64,000 bases of DNA. Origin: Chryseobacterium sp. OV279. GTDB taxonomy: Bacteria > Bacteroidota > Bacteroidia > Flavobacteriales > Weeksellaceae. A model generated the notes under the pieces. The model saw only the letters and a list, made by a program, of their open reading frames with translations, had not been told where the DNA came from and did no database searches. Positions 1-6,736 of this stretch are shown one piece after another (within the stretch, counting starts at the first letter, position 1; each line of letters starts with the position of its first letter). The stretch is from NCBI RefSeq assembly GCF_900128945.1, contig NZ_FQUD01000005.1, positions 124,001-188,000 of the forward strand. The letters run 5' to 3'. The position numbers and the translations under genes were made by a program.

Positions 1-1052
1 GAGCCCGGAAACATATTCAAAAGATCAAACTTCCGCTGCAGGAATTGTGGGCCAATCCGCCACAACGTAAACTGAAAGCGACGACCATTAATGGCAAGAA
101 AACGGATCTTCCTCAAAATTATCCGATCCTGTTTCCAACACCGTCCAATACAATTGCCAAGTTTTTATACGAAGGGGAATTTTACATTTTAAGTTCAAAA
201 AAGCAGTTGCTGAAAACGTACCTTTCTGATAATTATTATGACCGCAGCTCCTATGATTACTATAAAACATATCATGGATGCGAGGTCCTGATCGAAGATA
301 TTTCCGTAAAACCGAGAGGACAGTTTGCCCTGGCGAAAAATAAGCAGCAACAGTTTATCCTTTGCCAGTATCAGCCGGATAAAAAACTCATTTCCAAACT
401 GAATCTGAATACGAAAGAATATTCTGAATTCAACGTTACAGGACTGAATATCCCGAGCTCGTATCATCTGACCTATTTCAGCCGGAATTTTTATCTGCAT
501 CAACCTACGAATTCTTCCCTTTATAAAATCAGTTTGGAAGGAAATATATCCGTAGAATCCGTTTTTAATGATGACCGTGAAATAGACAGAAATATTGCAA
601 AAGCTGAAACCGAAGTGGCCAAGCTGAACCGAAGCGGAATGAAGATTATCAGTAATTTCAACCGGATGGGAATCAACGAAAATAACAATCTGGTGATCTC
701 AGGAAATGAACTGAGCAGATTGTATGACAATTCACTGAACCTTTACAAAAACCGGTTTACCGTAAAAATTCTTGCAGAGCAGAACAAAAATAAATTTACC
801 TTTCAGGACGGCAGTGAGATCATTACAGATCCCCGTGGAATGCTTACTTTTAAGAGCAGCAACACTGGAATTCCAACATTTTATATTCCCTCCACGGAGT
901 ATGGTTTCCTGGCATTGTCTACCAATACAGAATATGGCGGTTCAGAATATTATCTTCCGAAACAGACGCTTTTGAAAGTGAAAACCCTGGAAGAAATGTA
1001 TTCCCAATATTTAACAGCGTTTATTGATCAAATCCTGGATTATGGAGCTTAG
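1..1052 (+). CDS. Partial protein of a three-gene membrane operon, possibly a beta-propeller-like bpX protein
   Basis: The reading frame is open to the left edge of the window, so the true start lies upstream and only the C-terminal ~349 residues are visible. The part seen has no membrane segment or signal peptide. It is rich in short aromatic beta-strand-like stretches, as in propeller-type proteins. Its stop overlaps the start of the next gene by 11 nt, which indicates translational coupling. Gene order and the partner's membrane architecture suggest the Bacteroidota MoxR/vWA/beta-propeller ternary systems, but the MoxR ATPase and vWA genes would lie outside the window, so this assignment is tentative. 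Confidence 0.6.
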   Translation, partial: ARKHIQKIKLPLQELWANPPQRKLKATTINGKKTDLPQNYPILFPTPSNTIAKFLYEGEFYILSSKKQLLKTYLSDNYYDRSSYDYYKTYHGCEVLIEDISVKPRGQFALAKNKQQQFILCQYQPDKKLISKLNLNTKEYSEFNVTGLNIPSSYHLTYFSRNFYLHQPTNSSLYKISLEGNISVESVFNDDREIDRNIAKAETEVAKLNRSGMKIISNFNRMGINENNNLVISGNELSRLYDNSLNLYKNRFTVKILAEQNKNKFTFQDGSEIITDPRGMLTFKSSNTGIPTFYIPSTEYGFLALSTNTEYGGSEYYLPKQTLLKVKTLEEMYSQYLTAFIDQILDYGA

Positions 1053-2748
1053 AATAAAACCTTTTCCGAAAAACAGCTATCCTAAGAAAGGGGTTTTGAT
1101 CAAAGATCCGTCACCAAGGGCATGGCTTCACGAAATGGAAGTATTGGGAATTGATCTCAATAAAGTAAAATCCTATGCGATTCCGGCGGATCAGCCTAAT
1201 GTTCTTTACGGATGTCTGTTGGTATTTTATCATGAAGCTCCTCAGGAAATTGGGAAGAATGCCTATTTTCAGTGTGTGGACGATCAACTTTTTATCCCTG
1301 AAAATACTATATTTTATCCTAAAATCAATCCGGAAGACTGGCAGTCTGCAGGAACTAGGTTCATGATTATGCATCCGGAATTTGGATTTGTAAAACTGTC
1401 GGAAGAAATAGATTGGCTTTCTGTGTTACAGGAACCTGAAATAGCACAGGGTAAAGTAAGAAAACCTTCGAATGGTGTGAAAACCCCTCTGCATATTGAG
1501 AGTTTTACAGTTGAGATGGATGATGAGAAAATTCTTGCCGCCCTTCAGCAGCCGAAGAATGAAGAAGAATGGATGAAGAACCTGCCTTTTGACCTTAAAA
1601 AAGTAATGGACGGAAATAAAAAAGAGATTGAAAAATATTTACAATATATAGAAAAATATCCTGACAGAGCGGTAGAGCTGGGCGTACCATTGGATATTAT
1701 GGGAACTTCCCGTGGTGATGGCTTTGGAAACTTTACTTTTGGAAACAGTTGGCTGAGCACCCTGTTCGGAGGCTCCGGAGATAAAAAAGAAACCGCCGGA
1801 ACCCGAAATTTTAGAAGAATATTCTGGGCTGTTGTCGTCATTGCGATACTGTTCAGGATTTTTATGCCTTCAGATAAAGACAAGACGCTGAAAGAAGATT
1901 TTCTGGTTTCATCCGGTACAATCATGAACGGTGCTGATAAAACCCGCGCCGATATGATTGCATATCAGTCCGGGGTGACAGATATTGATATGAAAATTGA
2001 TTCCATTTACGGAAAAGAAAGAAAAAAACTCTCCCGTGAATATTCTGCAGCCGGTGCCGCCATGTCAAAAGATAAAAACGAAAGAGAACAGTATAAAAAA
2101 TCCGGAGGAAGAAACCTTGGAGAAGTAGGGAATGATATCGAAAAACTAAACAGCAGAGAACATAACAGTCGAGATTCTCTGAAAATTATTTACTCAAAAA
2201 AGATAACGAAACATCTGGTTCAGCAGGAAGCTACGATGAAACGCCGTATTTCGGATTCCCTGAAACAATACAGTAAGGGAAAACCTGTGAATGGGGAAAT
2301 TGTGAAATTTGTTTTAAAGAAAAAGCAGGTGCTCATGGCAGATTCTCTTGGAAAACTCTATGGAACGCTTGATATGATGGAACTTCCTCCGTCTCCGGTG
2401 AAAGATTCAAAAATAGGAAAGCTGGAGTCTGGCGAAAGCAGTTCACCTGAAGAAACAAAAGTTTCGGATATCCTATATCTTGTGATTTTTATGTTTGGAG
2501 CGGTGGGAATCTATTCTTTTATCTTCAAAAGAAAATCTTTAAACCTTGGCGGAGACAGTGTTCCGCTTTGGGTGAAGATTATTTTGTCGGTGTTCCTTGT
2601 GTCCATGCTGGTGTATCTGTTTTATCCACTGATAAAAATGTTCGGTTACAACTGGTTTGTATGGATTCTGGTGATCTGCGTCATTCTTCTCCTTTACCGA
2701 CTGTTCAGCGAAGACAAAACCATTTTAAACCCTGACAACGATGAATAA
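1042..2748 (+). CDS. Membrane protein, second gene of the putative ternary-system operon
   Basis: About 568 residues. The start chosen is the ATG overlapping the upstream stop, because the protein then begins MELRIKPFPK. The N-terminal ~200 residues form a soluble domain. One membrane segment lies at about residues 260-278, a charged coiled-coil-like stretch rich in K, E and S follows, and three further hydrophobic segments lie at about 475-495, 507-530 and 535-556. It resembles bpX6-type proteins of MoxR/vWA/beta-propeller conflict systems in its position and its short N-terminal domain, but I cannot confirm the family without a profile search. The downstream gene overlaps by 8 nt. Confidence 0.6.
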   Translation: MELRIKPFPKNSYPKKGVLIKDPSPRAWLHEMEVLGIDLNKVKSYAIPADQPNVLYGCLLVFYHEAPQEIGKNAYFQCVDDQLFIPENTIFYPKINPEDWQSAGTRFMIMHPEFGFVKLSEEIDWLSVLQEPEIAQGKVRKPSNGVKTPLHIESFTVEMDDEKILAALQQPKNEEEWMKNLPFDLKKVMDGNKKEIEKYLQYIEKYPDRAVELGVPLDIMGTSRGDGFGNFTFGNSWLSTLFGGSGDKKETAGTRNFRRIFWAVVVIAILFRIFMPSDKDKTLKEDFLVSSGTIMNGADKTRADMIAYQSGVTDIDMKIDSIYGKERKKLSREYSAAGAAMSKDKNEREQYKKSGGRNLGEVGNDIEKLNSREHNSRDSLKIIYSKKITKHLVQQEATMKRRISDSLKQYSKGKPVNGEIVKFVLKKKQVLMADSLGKLYGTLDMMELPPSPVKDSKIGKLESGESSSPEETKVSDILYLVIFMFGAVGIYSFIFKRKSLNLGGDSVPLWVKIILSVFLVSMLVYLFYPLIKMFGYNWFVWILVICVILLLYRLFSEDKTILNPDNDE

Positions 2749-3760
2749 ACAGAAATTTATAGACAAATTCCTGATCGCATTTATGATCCTGGCGGTGTTT
2801 AAAATCATTGGAATAGGAGCACAGCTGTTTCACGAAAGCTTTTGGAGTGTAGTAGGAACGTTGGCTATTTTCCTTGTGATAGCCTTTATTATCATGATTG
2901 TTATTACGGCTTTAAAAGATAAAGAACAAAACAGAAAAAACTCAGGAAGACGCGGTTCCGGAGGCGGAAGTTTCTATCTCGAAGCCTCTTTATTCGACAG
3001 AATCCGAAGCCGGTATGAAGAACTTGCCGAAAAATATATCGCTGAAAAAGATTACAAAAAAGCAGCAAAAGTATATATGAACCTCCTTCAGGATAATTTC
3101 CGCGGCGCAAAAACACTGGAAGACGGCGGTTTCTACAATGAAGCAGCGGCTGTTTATTTGAAAAAATTAAACAATAAATCAGAAGCGGCCTCCTGCTATG
3201 AAAAGGCAAAACAGTACAAAAAAGCAATCGATCTGTATAAAGAACTGCAGCAGAAAGAAAAAGTAGGGGATCTTTACCGGGAAATTAGTGATATAAAAAA
3301 TGCACACATCTATTATCAGATGGTTGCAGATGACTATACAGGCAATAATCAAATGGTAAAAGCCTCTTTGGTATACAGCAAAAAAATGGAGCAGCCCGAG
3401 GAAGCCCAGAAAATTTTGCTGAAAGGTTGGGAAGAAGATAAAGATGCCTTCAACTGTCTGAATAATTATTTCGCCAATGTTTTTGATGTCAGAAAACTGG
3501 AAACGGAAATTCAGAAGCTTTATCATAAAACACCTTCCTATAAAAAGACAATCTATCTTGAAGCGATGAAGCATGAGTTTAAGAAAGATCCGAAACTACA
3601 GTCTGTAACGCGAAATATCGCCTATGAAATTATTGCAGAAAAAGTAGGCACCCGTTCTGAAATCATCAATGAACTGAAATATTTTAATCCTGATGACAAT
3701 GTCATTTTAAAGGATATTTCGAGGTTTAAAACGGGGAGAAATAAGATGTTGAGGAATTAA
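2741..3760 (+). CDS. Membrane-anchored TPR-like repeat protein
   Basis: 339 residues. Two hydrophobic segments at about residues 10-30 and 33-55 anchor it. From about residue 85 to 230 there are repeated helical hairpins with TPR-like spacing of A, Y and L (for example YKKAAKVYMNLL and YKKAIDLYKEL). Such repeats usually scaffold protein partners, here presumably the two upstream membrane proteins. The start overlaps the previous stop (ATGAATAA). Function unknown; the TPR-like repeats are seen, the complex is inferred. No clear terminator follows, but the repeat-rich gap after it marks the end of the operon. Confidence 0.65.
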   Translation: MNKQKFIDKFLIAFMILAVFKIIGIGAQLFHESFWSVVGTLAIFLVIAFIIMIVITALKDKEQNRKNSGRRGSGGGSFYLEASLFDRIRSRYEELAEKYIAEKDYKKAAKVYMNLLQDNFRGAKTLEDGGFYNEAAAVYLKKLNNKSEAASCYEKAKQYKKAIDLYKELQQKEKVGDLYREISDIKNAHIYYQMVADDYTGNNQMVKASLVYSKKMEQPEEAQKILLKGWEEDKDAFNCLNNYFANVFDVRKLETEIQKLYHKTPSYKKTIYLEAMKHEFKKDPKLQSVTRNIAYEIIAEKVGTRSEIINELKYFNPDDNVILKDISRFKTGRNKMLRN

Positions 3761-3786
3761 AGAATTTAAAGATTTAAAAAATGGTA

Positions 3787-3811
3787 GGTGGCTTCGAGGC
3801 CCTCAGCCACC
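3787..3811 (+). repeat. REP-like element, unit 1
   Basis: A 25-nt imperfect palindrome: GGTGGCT and AGCCACC arms around TCGAGGCCCTC. The same sequence recurs inverted at 3959-3983, with only the two central bases changed. Together they form a BIME-like pair in the gap after the membrane operon, separated by AT-rich ATTTAAAG heptamer repeats. Confidence 0.7.
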
Positions 3812-3958
3812 CAGAACTGTAGCCTTAGTTTTAATGAAATATTTTCTTTATGAATGAAGGAGATCGTTATTTTAAAATTTAAAGATTTAAAGATTTAAAA
3901 ATTTAAAAATTCAAGCATTAAAACGATTAGAAGAAATTTCTTATACCGGTAAATACAA

Positions 3959-3983
3959 GGTGGCTGAGGTACTCGAAGCCACC
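3959..3983 (-). repeat. REP-like element, unit 2 (inverted copy)
   Basis: Reverse complement of the unit at 3787-3811 apart from the central two bases. The inverted pair could fold as one large stem or act as two separate hairpins. Such REP sequences are often terminators or mobile by RAYT transposases; no RAYT gene is visible here. Confidence 0.7.
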
Positions 3984-4058
3984 GCCTAAAAGCCAGCACC
4001 TAAGTAGTTTTTCCAGTTAAACTATCCCCCTGGTCAGTGAACAAAAGTATTATTTTCA

Positions 4059-4087
4059 TTGCTGAAAAACAATTTTTCCTATCTTTG
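4059..4087 (+). promoter_or_regulatory. Bacteroidota promoter for leader ORF 1
   Basis: TTG at 4059-4061, an 18-nt spacer and TATCTTTG at 4080-4087 match the TTG-N17-20-TAnnTTTG housekeeping promoter of Flavobacteriia. The predicted transcript starts just before the ATG at 4100. Confidence 0.75.
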
Positions 4088-4099
4088 CGCCATAAAATT

Positions 4100-4228
4100 A
4101 TGACACTACAAAGAGCACATATCAATGTAAATCTATGCGATAGCCCTTCAATAAAAGGATTATTCGGATACGAATGGATGATATGGAATGAGGCGAAATG
4201 TGCTTGCTTTGAAAATTATTTACAATAA
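4100..4228 (+). CDS. Leader peptide 1 (42 aa) containing all 20 amino acids
   Basis: A 42-codon ORF starts about 12 nt after a perfect promoter and ends 29 nt before an intrinsic terminator. Its first 26 codons encode every one of the 20 amino acids (order begins MTLQRAHINV), which is far from a random or normal small-protein composition. Codons 31-32 contain GAGGCG at 4190-4195, which can pair with CGCCTC (4262-4267) in the 5' arm of the following terminator. This is the classic arrangement of a translational attenuator: a stalled ribosome would leave GAGGCG free to block the terminator. I infer a sensor peptide rather than a functional protein. An alternative is an ordinary small protein or toxin. 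Confidence 0.7.
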   Translation: MTLQRAHINVNLCDSPSIKGLFGYEWMIWNEAKCACFENYLQ

Positions 4229-4257
4229 ACCCGTAAAAATTTAAACAAAATACCGCA

Positions 4258-4285
4258 GAAACGCCTCGATAACTCGAGGCGTTTC
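4258..4285 (+). terminator. Intrinsic terminator / attenuator 1
   Basis: A perfect 12-bp stem (GAAACGCCTCGA with TCGAGGCGTTTC) with a 4-nt loop is followed by TTGTGTTTT. Its 5' arm is also complementary to GAGGCG inside leader ORF 1, giving two mutually exclusive structures. Confidence 0.75.
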
Positions 4286-4608
4286 TTGTGTTTTAGGCCA
4301 TAAATTATTTAGAATGAAAAAAAATAACCGTAAAAACAAAAATTTTTTAATTAACAATGTCAATTTAATACGATAAATAAGAGTGATAAGTAACCCGATG
4401 AGAGACAGTCATTTAGGTATTTAAGAGATCCGCAGGATATTGCGGACGGTTATTCTTTATGCTGAAAACGACATTTAACTTATTGATTATCAAATATTTA
4501 ATTGAAAAATAAATTTGCAGATTAAAAATTTTCATACTTACTTTGCAACCGAAAATTGAAAGCAACAGGTTTTCAGAATTCAAAAACTTTTTAAATAACA
4601 GGAATATA
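4286..4608 (+). promoter_or_regulatory. AT-rich spacer with a hairpin and a second promoter
   Basis: No convincing gene. A 6-bp hairpin (TCCGCA/TGCGGA, 4427-4445) stands in the middle. A candidate promoter follows with TTG at 4515-4517 and TACTTTGCA at 4539-4547. The -7 region matches the TACTTTGCA of the shared regulon promoters elsewhere in the window, but the upstream CGCA-N7-TGCG repeat is absent. It would start transcription of leader ORF 2 at about 4553. Confidence 0.5.
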
Positions 4609-4725
4609 ATGAAACAATTACATAACATATCTAATCAGTATTCAAGACTAGACGGACAGGATCCGAAAGGATATACATGTATTCTGAATAGTGAATTTAT
4701 TGATAAAAGGTGCTTATATACGTAG
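4609..4725 (+). CDS. Leader peptide 2 (38 aa) directly before the tRNA array
   Basis: A 38-codon ORF (MKQLHNISNQ...) uses 17 different amino acids, lacking only A, V and W. Codons for 13 of the 14 isotypes in the downstream array are present, Trp being the exception. Near its end, AGGTGCT (4708-4714, overlapping AGG TGC codons) copies the 3' arm of the next terminator and can pair with AGCACCT (4758-4764). A ribosome at the stop codon would mask this segment, while a ribosome stalled earlier would expose it as an antiterminator. The design repeats that of leader 1. Function is inferred from architecture. Confidence 0.65.
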   Translation: MKQLHNISNQYSRLDGQDPKGYTCILNSEFIDKRCLYT

Positions 4726-4757
4726 GTCTCAGTGATCTGACACGTCAAAATATATAC

Positions 4758-4787
4758 AGCACCTCCCGAAAAGAGGTGCTTTTTTTA
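4758..4787 (+). terminator. Intrinsic terminator / attenuator 2, immediately before tRNA-His
   Basis: 8-bp stem AGCACCTC/GAGGTGCT, loop CCGAAAA, then seven T. The first tRNA begins only about 2 nt after the T-run, so no separate promoter fits between them. The tRNAs must be reached by read-through of this terminator unless processed from transcripts starting inside the array. Confidence 0.85.
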
Positions 4788-4788
4788 T

Positions 4789-4861
4789 GGTTTCTTTAGC
4801 TTATTTGGTAAAGCGCCGGTCTGTGGAACCGGAGAACAGGGTTCGATCCCCGAAGATACCC
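4789..4861 (+). tRNA. tRNA-His(GTG), divergent
   Basis: Anticodon stem CCGGT/ACCGG with loop CTGTGGA gives anticodon GTG. The acceptor GGTTTCT/AGATACC has one mismatch, and the T-stem is weak (only three of five pairs). CCA is not encoded. It is the first gene of the array and is more degenerate than a housekeeping tRNA-His. Confidence 0.7.
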
Positions 4862-4957
4862 AAAGTAAATAGGAATGGTGAATCGTGTTTACTGTGAATG
4901 GTCAATTGTCAATTGTCAATTTGCTTTGCTTGTCAATTTTAAATTCACATAAAAAAC

Positions 4958-5031
4958 AATCTCATAGCTCAATTGGTCAGAGCACCGGTCTTTTAAACCG
5001 GGGGTTGAAGGTTCAATTCCTTCTGGGATTA
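4958..5031 (+). tRNA. tRNA-Lys(TTT)
   Basis: Acceptor AATCTCA/TGGGATT, D-stem GCTC/GAGC, anticodon arm CCGGT-CTTTTAA-ACCGG (TTT), T-arm GAAGG-TTCAATT-CCTTC. The T-loop has TTCAA instead of TTCGA. No encoded CCA. It shares its A-T-rich acceptor type with the Arg and Ile genes of this array. Confidence 0.85.
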
Positions 5032-5037
5032 CAAAAC

Positions 5038-5111
5038 AATTCTGTAGCTCAACTGGATAGAGCGTTGGTTTTCTAAACCGAAGGTTAGAGGTTCGATTCC
5101 TCTCAGAATTA
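5038..5111 (+). tRNA. tRNA-Arg(TCT)
   Basis: Acceptor AATTCTG/CAGAATT, D-stem GCTC/GAGC, anticodon arm TTGGT-TTTCTAA-ACCGA (TCT), T-arm AGAGG-TTCGATT-CCTCT. It lies 6 nt after tRNA-Lys, so the two are surely co-transcribed. Confidence 0.9.
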
Positions 5112-5117
5112 CAAAAA

Positions 5118-5189
5118 GGTCTATTGAGGTAAAGGCTAACCTGCCCGACTGTCTCTTGGGCACTGCGGGTTCGATTCCCGCATAGACCG
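5118..5189 (+). tRNA. tRNA-Asp(GTC)
   Basis: Acceptor GGTCTAT/ATAGACC, anticodon arm CCCGA-CTGTCTC-TTGGG (GTC), T-arm GCGGG-TTCGATT-CCCGC, short variable region. D-stem AGGT/ACCT. Discriminator G fits Asp identity. Confidence 0.85.
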
Positions 5190-5191
5190 CA

Positions 5192-5254
5192 AAGGTTCAA
5201 GGAAAATTTTAGCTCCGGCTGTCTCCCGGAAAGAAAATTGGAAACCGAACCTTA
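5192..5254 (+). tRNA. tRNA-Asp(GTC)-like unit lacking a normal T-arm
   Basis: 7-bp acceptor-like stem AAGGTTC/GAACCTT closes a 62-nt unit with a perfect anticodon-like arm TCCGG-CTGTCTC-CCGGA (GTC). The D region is AT-rich and no TTCGA T-loop is present. It sits exactly between Asp and Pro genes with array spacing. It may be a decayed tRNA or a minimal tRNA mimic; a normal translational role is unlikely. Confidence 0.5.
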
Positions 5255-5258
5255 AAAA

Positions 5259-5330
5259 CTGGAAAGATAACGGTGGTTGTTTACCCGTCTTGGACGCGGG
5301 AGGTCGCAAGTTCGAATCTTGCTTTCCAGA
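5259..5330 (+). tRNA. tRNA-Pro(TGG)
   Basis: Acceptor CTGGAAA/TTTCCAG, anticodon arm CCCGT-CTTGGAC-GCGGG (TGG), T-arm GCAAG-TTCGAAT-CTTGC. The D-arm is unusual (TAACGGTGGTTGTTTA, no clear GCTC/GAGC stem). Confidence 0.8.
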
Positions 5331-5340
5331 CAAGTTTTGC

Positions 5341-5433
5341 CAGGGGTAAAAGTGAATGGTGAATGGTGAATTTTGCTTCGCAAGTGAATTTTAAAAATTG
5401 ACAGTAAAAACGGATTCACCATTCATAAACAAA
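5341..5433 (+). repeat. GTGAATGGTGAATTTTGCTTCGC-type interspersed repeat
   Basis: Spacer between tRNAs made of short degenerate words (GTGAATGGTGAA, GCTTCGCAAG, AATTGAC). Related spacers occur at 4871-4945, 5521-5630, 6574-6730, 7138-7245 and again far away at 60005-60215, so they are a genome-wide repeat of this organism and not part of the tRNAs. Confidence 0.7.
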
Positions 5434-5437
5434 AAAC

Positions 5438-5511
5438 AATTTCGTAGCTCAAGTGGTTAGAGTGTCGGTCTGATACGCCGAAGGTTGAAGGTTCGAGTCC
5501 TTCCGGAATTA
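5438..5511 (+). tRNA. tRNA-Ile(GAT)
   Basis: Acceptor AATTTCG/CGGAATT, anticodon arm TCGGT-CTGATAC-GCCGA (GAT), T-arm GAAGG-TTCGAGT-CCTTC. Its body closely resembles the Arg and Asn genes in the array, suggesting local duplication followed by anticodon change. Confidence 0.88.
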
Positions 5512-5633
5512 CAAAAGATGAAAAAATGAAAAAGTGAATGGTCAATAGTGAATTTTGCTTCGCAAGTGAATTCTGATAATTACAATTGACAAGCAAAGCG
5601 AATTGACTATTCACCATTCACATAAAAAAAAAT

Positions 5634-5705
5634 GATTTCGTAGCTCAATGGTAGAGCGCCGGTCTGTTAAACCGGAAGTTGAAAGTTCGAATCTTTCCGG
5701 AATCG
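5634..5705 (+). tRNA. tRNA-Asn(GTT)
   Basis: Acceptor GATTTCG/CGGAATC, D-stem GCTC/GAGC, anticodon arm CCGGT-CTGTTAA-ACCGG (GTT), T-arm GAAAG-TTCGAAT-CTTTC, discriminator G as expected for Asn. A structured RNA element begins right after it. Confidence 0.88.
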
Positions 5706-5815
5706 CAGATAACTAAATGTTAATTGTTTCAAAAGAGAAGAAATAAGGTGTGTCAAGAGCAGAAGATCTTTACGCCAAATATGGAAAATACCGACAGCCT
5801 TTTTCTTTTTTTATT
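5706..5815 (+). ncRNA. Array-embedded structured RNA element, copy 1
   Basis: Starts AACTAAATG right after tRNA-Asn. AAGGTGTGTC (5745-5754) can pair with GACAGCCTTT (from 5793), followed by a T-rich tract, or alternatively GGTG can pair with CGCC (5773-5776). Copies 2 and 3 keep both alternatives with base changes that preserve pairing. It could be a terminator with a switch, or a small RNA. Confidence 0.5.
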
Positions 5816-5896
5816 GAGAAGCTAGATGTTAGAAATTAGAGGGTTTCTAGATTTATTATCAGCCATCAATCATCAATTATCATTTATATCACATCT

Positions 5897-5978
5897 GATG
5901 GTTCGCCGAAGTGGAAGAGTCGGGGCGGTCTGCAAAACCGTTGCGTAAGCTGAGTGGGTTTAAATCCCATAACCATCT
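5897..5978 (+). tRNA. Class II tRNA with Cys anticodon (GCA) on a Tyr-like body
   Basis: Acceptor GATGGTT/AACCATC, anticodon arm GCGGT-CTGCAAA-ACCGT (GCA), long variable arm (TGCGTAAGCTGA) and T-arm GTGGG-TTTAAAT-CCCAT. Bacterial tRNA-Cys is normally class I. The D-arm and variable region are very similar to the tRNA-Tyr of this array at 6326, so it looks like a Tyr-type body with a Cys anticodon. Confidence 0.75.
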
Positions 5979-6080
5979 CAAATAACTAAAATGAGATTAG
6001 TTCCGGAGAAAAAGTAAAAGTTTGTCGAGCGAAGAAGTTCTTATATCAAACTAAAAATTAAGACAGGCTTTGTTTTTTTC
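5979..6080 (+). ncRNA. Array-embedded structured RNA element, copy 2
   Basis: AAAGTTTGTC (6017-6026) pairs with GACAGGCTTT (6062-6071) over 10 bp with two wobbles, followed by GTTTTTTT. The alternative AGTTTG/CAAACT (6047-6052) is mutually exclusive. A small hairpin ACTAA/TTAGT precedes it. Confidence 0.55.
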
Positions 6081-6169
6081 CAAATAGGAATTAGAGGTTA
6101 GAGATTAGAAATTAGAAGTGAGTGGTCGTTACAGGATTACCGATCAATTATCACTCATCACTTATAAAA

Positions 6170-6258
6170 TTTAGTTAGTTCAGAAGAAAAAATAAAAGTT
6201 TGTCAGGCGCAGAAGTTCTTATATCAAACAAAAAATTAAGACAGGCTTTGTTTTTCTT
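6170..6258 (+). ncRNA. Array-embedded structured RNA element, copy 3
   Basis: Nearly identical to copy 2: AAAGTTTGTC (6195-6204) with GACAGGCTTT (6240-6249) and a following T-run, alternative GTTTG/CAAAC (6225-6229). It is not directly preceded by a tRNA, only by AT-rich repeat DNA. Confidence 0.55.
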
Positions 6259-6325
6259 CAAAGGGAAATTAGAGGTTAGAAGTTAGAAAATTGCTCATTA
6301 CTAATTACCTATTACTCATTATAAT

Positions 6326-6409
6326 GGAAGCTCGCCGGAGTTGGAGAGCCGGGGCAGACTGTAAATCTGTTGCTTTATTGCTGAGTAGGTTCGAATCCTA
6401 CCGCTTCCA
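6326..6409 (+). tRNA. tRNA-Tyr(GTA)
   Basis: Class II tRNA: acceptor GGAAGCT/CGCTTCC (last pair mismatched), anticodon arm GCAGA-CTGTAAA-TCTGT (GTA), long variable arm, T-arm GTAGG-TTCGAAT-CCTAC, discriminator A. Position 8 is C and not T, so it is slightly aberrant. Confidence 0.85.
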
Positions 6410-6412
6410 CAA

Positions 6413-6490
6413 AAACCGCTGATAATGTAACGGCAGCATGCAGGAAAAGTACTCTTGTTGTTCAGGTTCGATTCCTGGTCAGTTGGTTTA
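6413..6490 (+). tRNA. Degenerate Gln/Trp-type tRNA-like unit without U33
   Basis: D region TGATAATGTAACGG matches the Trp gene of the array and T-arm TCAGG-TTCGATT-CCTGG is intact. The anticodon stem CAGGA/TCTTG encloses loop AAAGTAC, which lacks the universal T33. The acceptor pairs only partly (AACC..CTG/CAG..GGTT). Probably a pseudo-tRNA or non-translating mimic. Confidence 0.5.
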
Positions 6491-6494
6491 AAAC

Positions 6495-6566
6495 GCTCCA
6501 TTCGTCTAACGGTTAGGACGCCTGCCTTTCGAGCAGATGATAAGGGTTCGATTCCCTTATGGAGTA
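6495..6566 (+). tRNA. tRNA-Glu(TTC)
   Basis: Acceptor GCTCCAT/ATGGAGT (G-T first pair), anticodon loop CTTTCGA in stem CTGC/GCAG (TTC), T-arm AAGGG-TTCGATT-CCCTT. Confidence 0.88.
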
Positions 6567-6736
6567 CAATGTGAATGGTCAAAAATCAATTGTGAATAAT
6601 AATACCATGAAAGTTCAGATCGGGGAGATAAAATTGATCCGATCATTCACAAATTTATAAGTAATAAGCAATGAGTAATCAATGGTGAATGGTCAATAAG
6701 TCAATTTTTTAAAATTACTCATTACTTATAAAACCT

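Noticed and set aside
4427-4445. Hairpin TCCGCA-N6-TGCGGA as a fifth regulon operator
   Set aside because: Centre is 6 and not 7 nt, and no TTTGCA occurs 15 nt downstream. Kept only as a hairpin.
4916-6582. Minus-strand and plus-strand ORFs of 60-94 codons across the tRNA array
   Set aside because: They run through tRNA genes and repeat spacers and contain tRNA-derived peptides; no independent coding signal.
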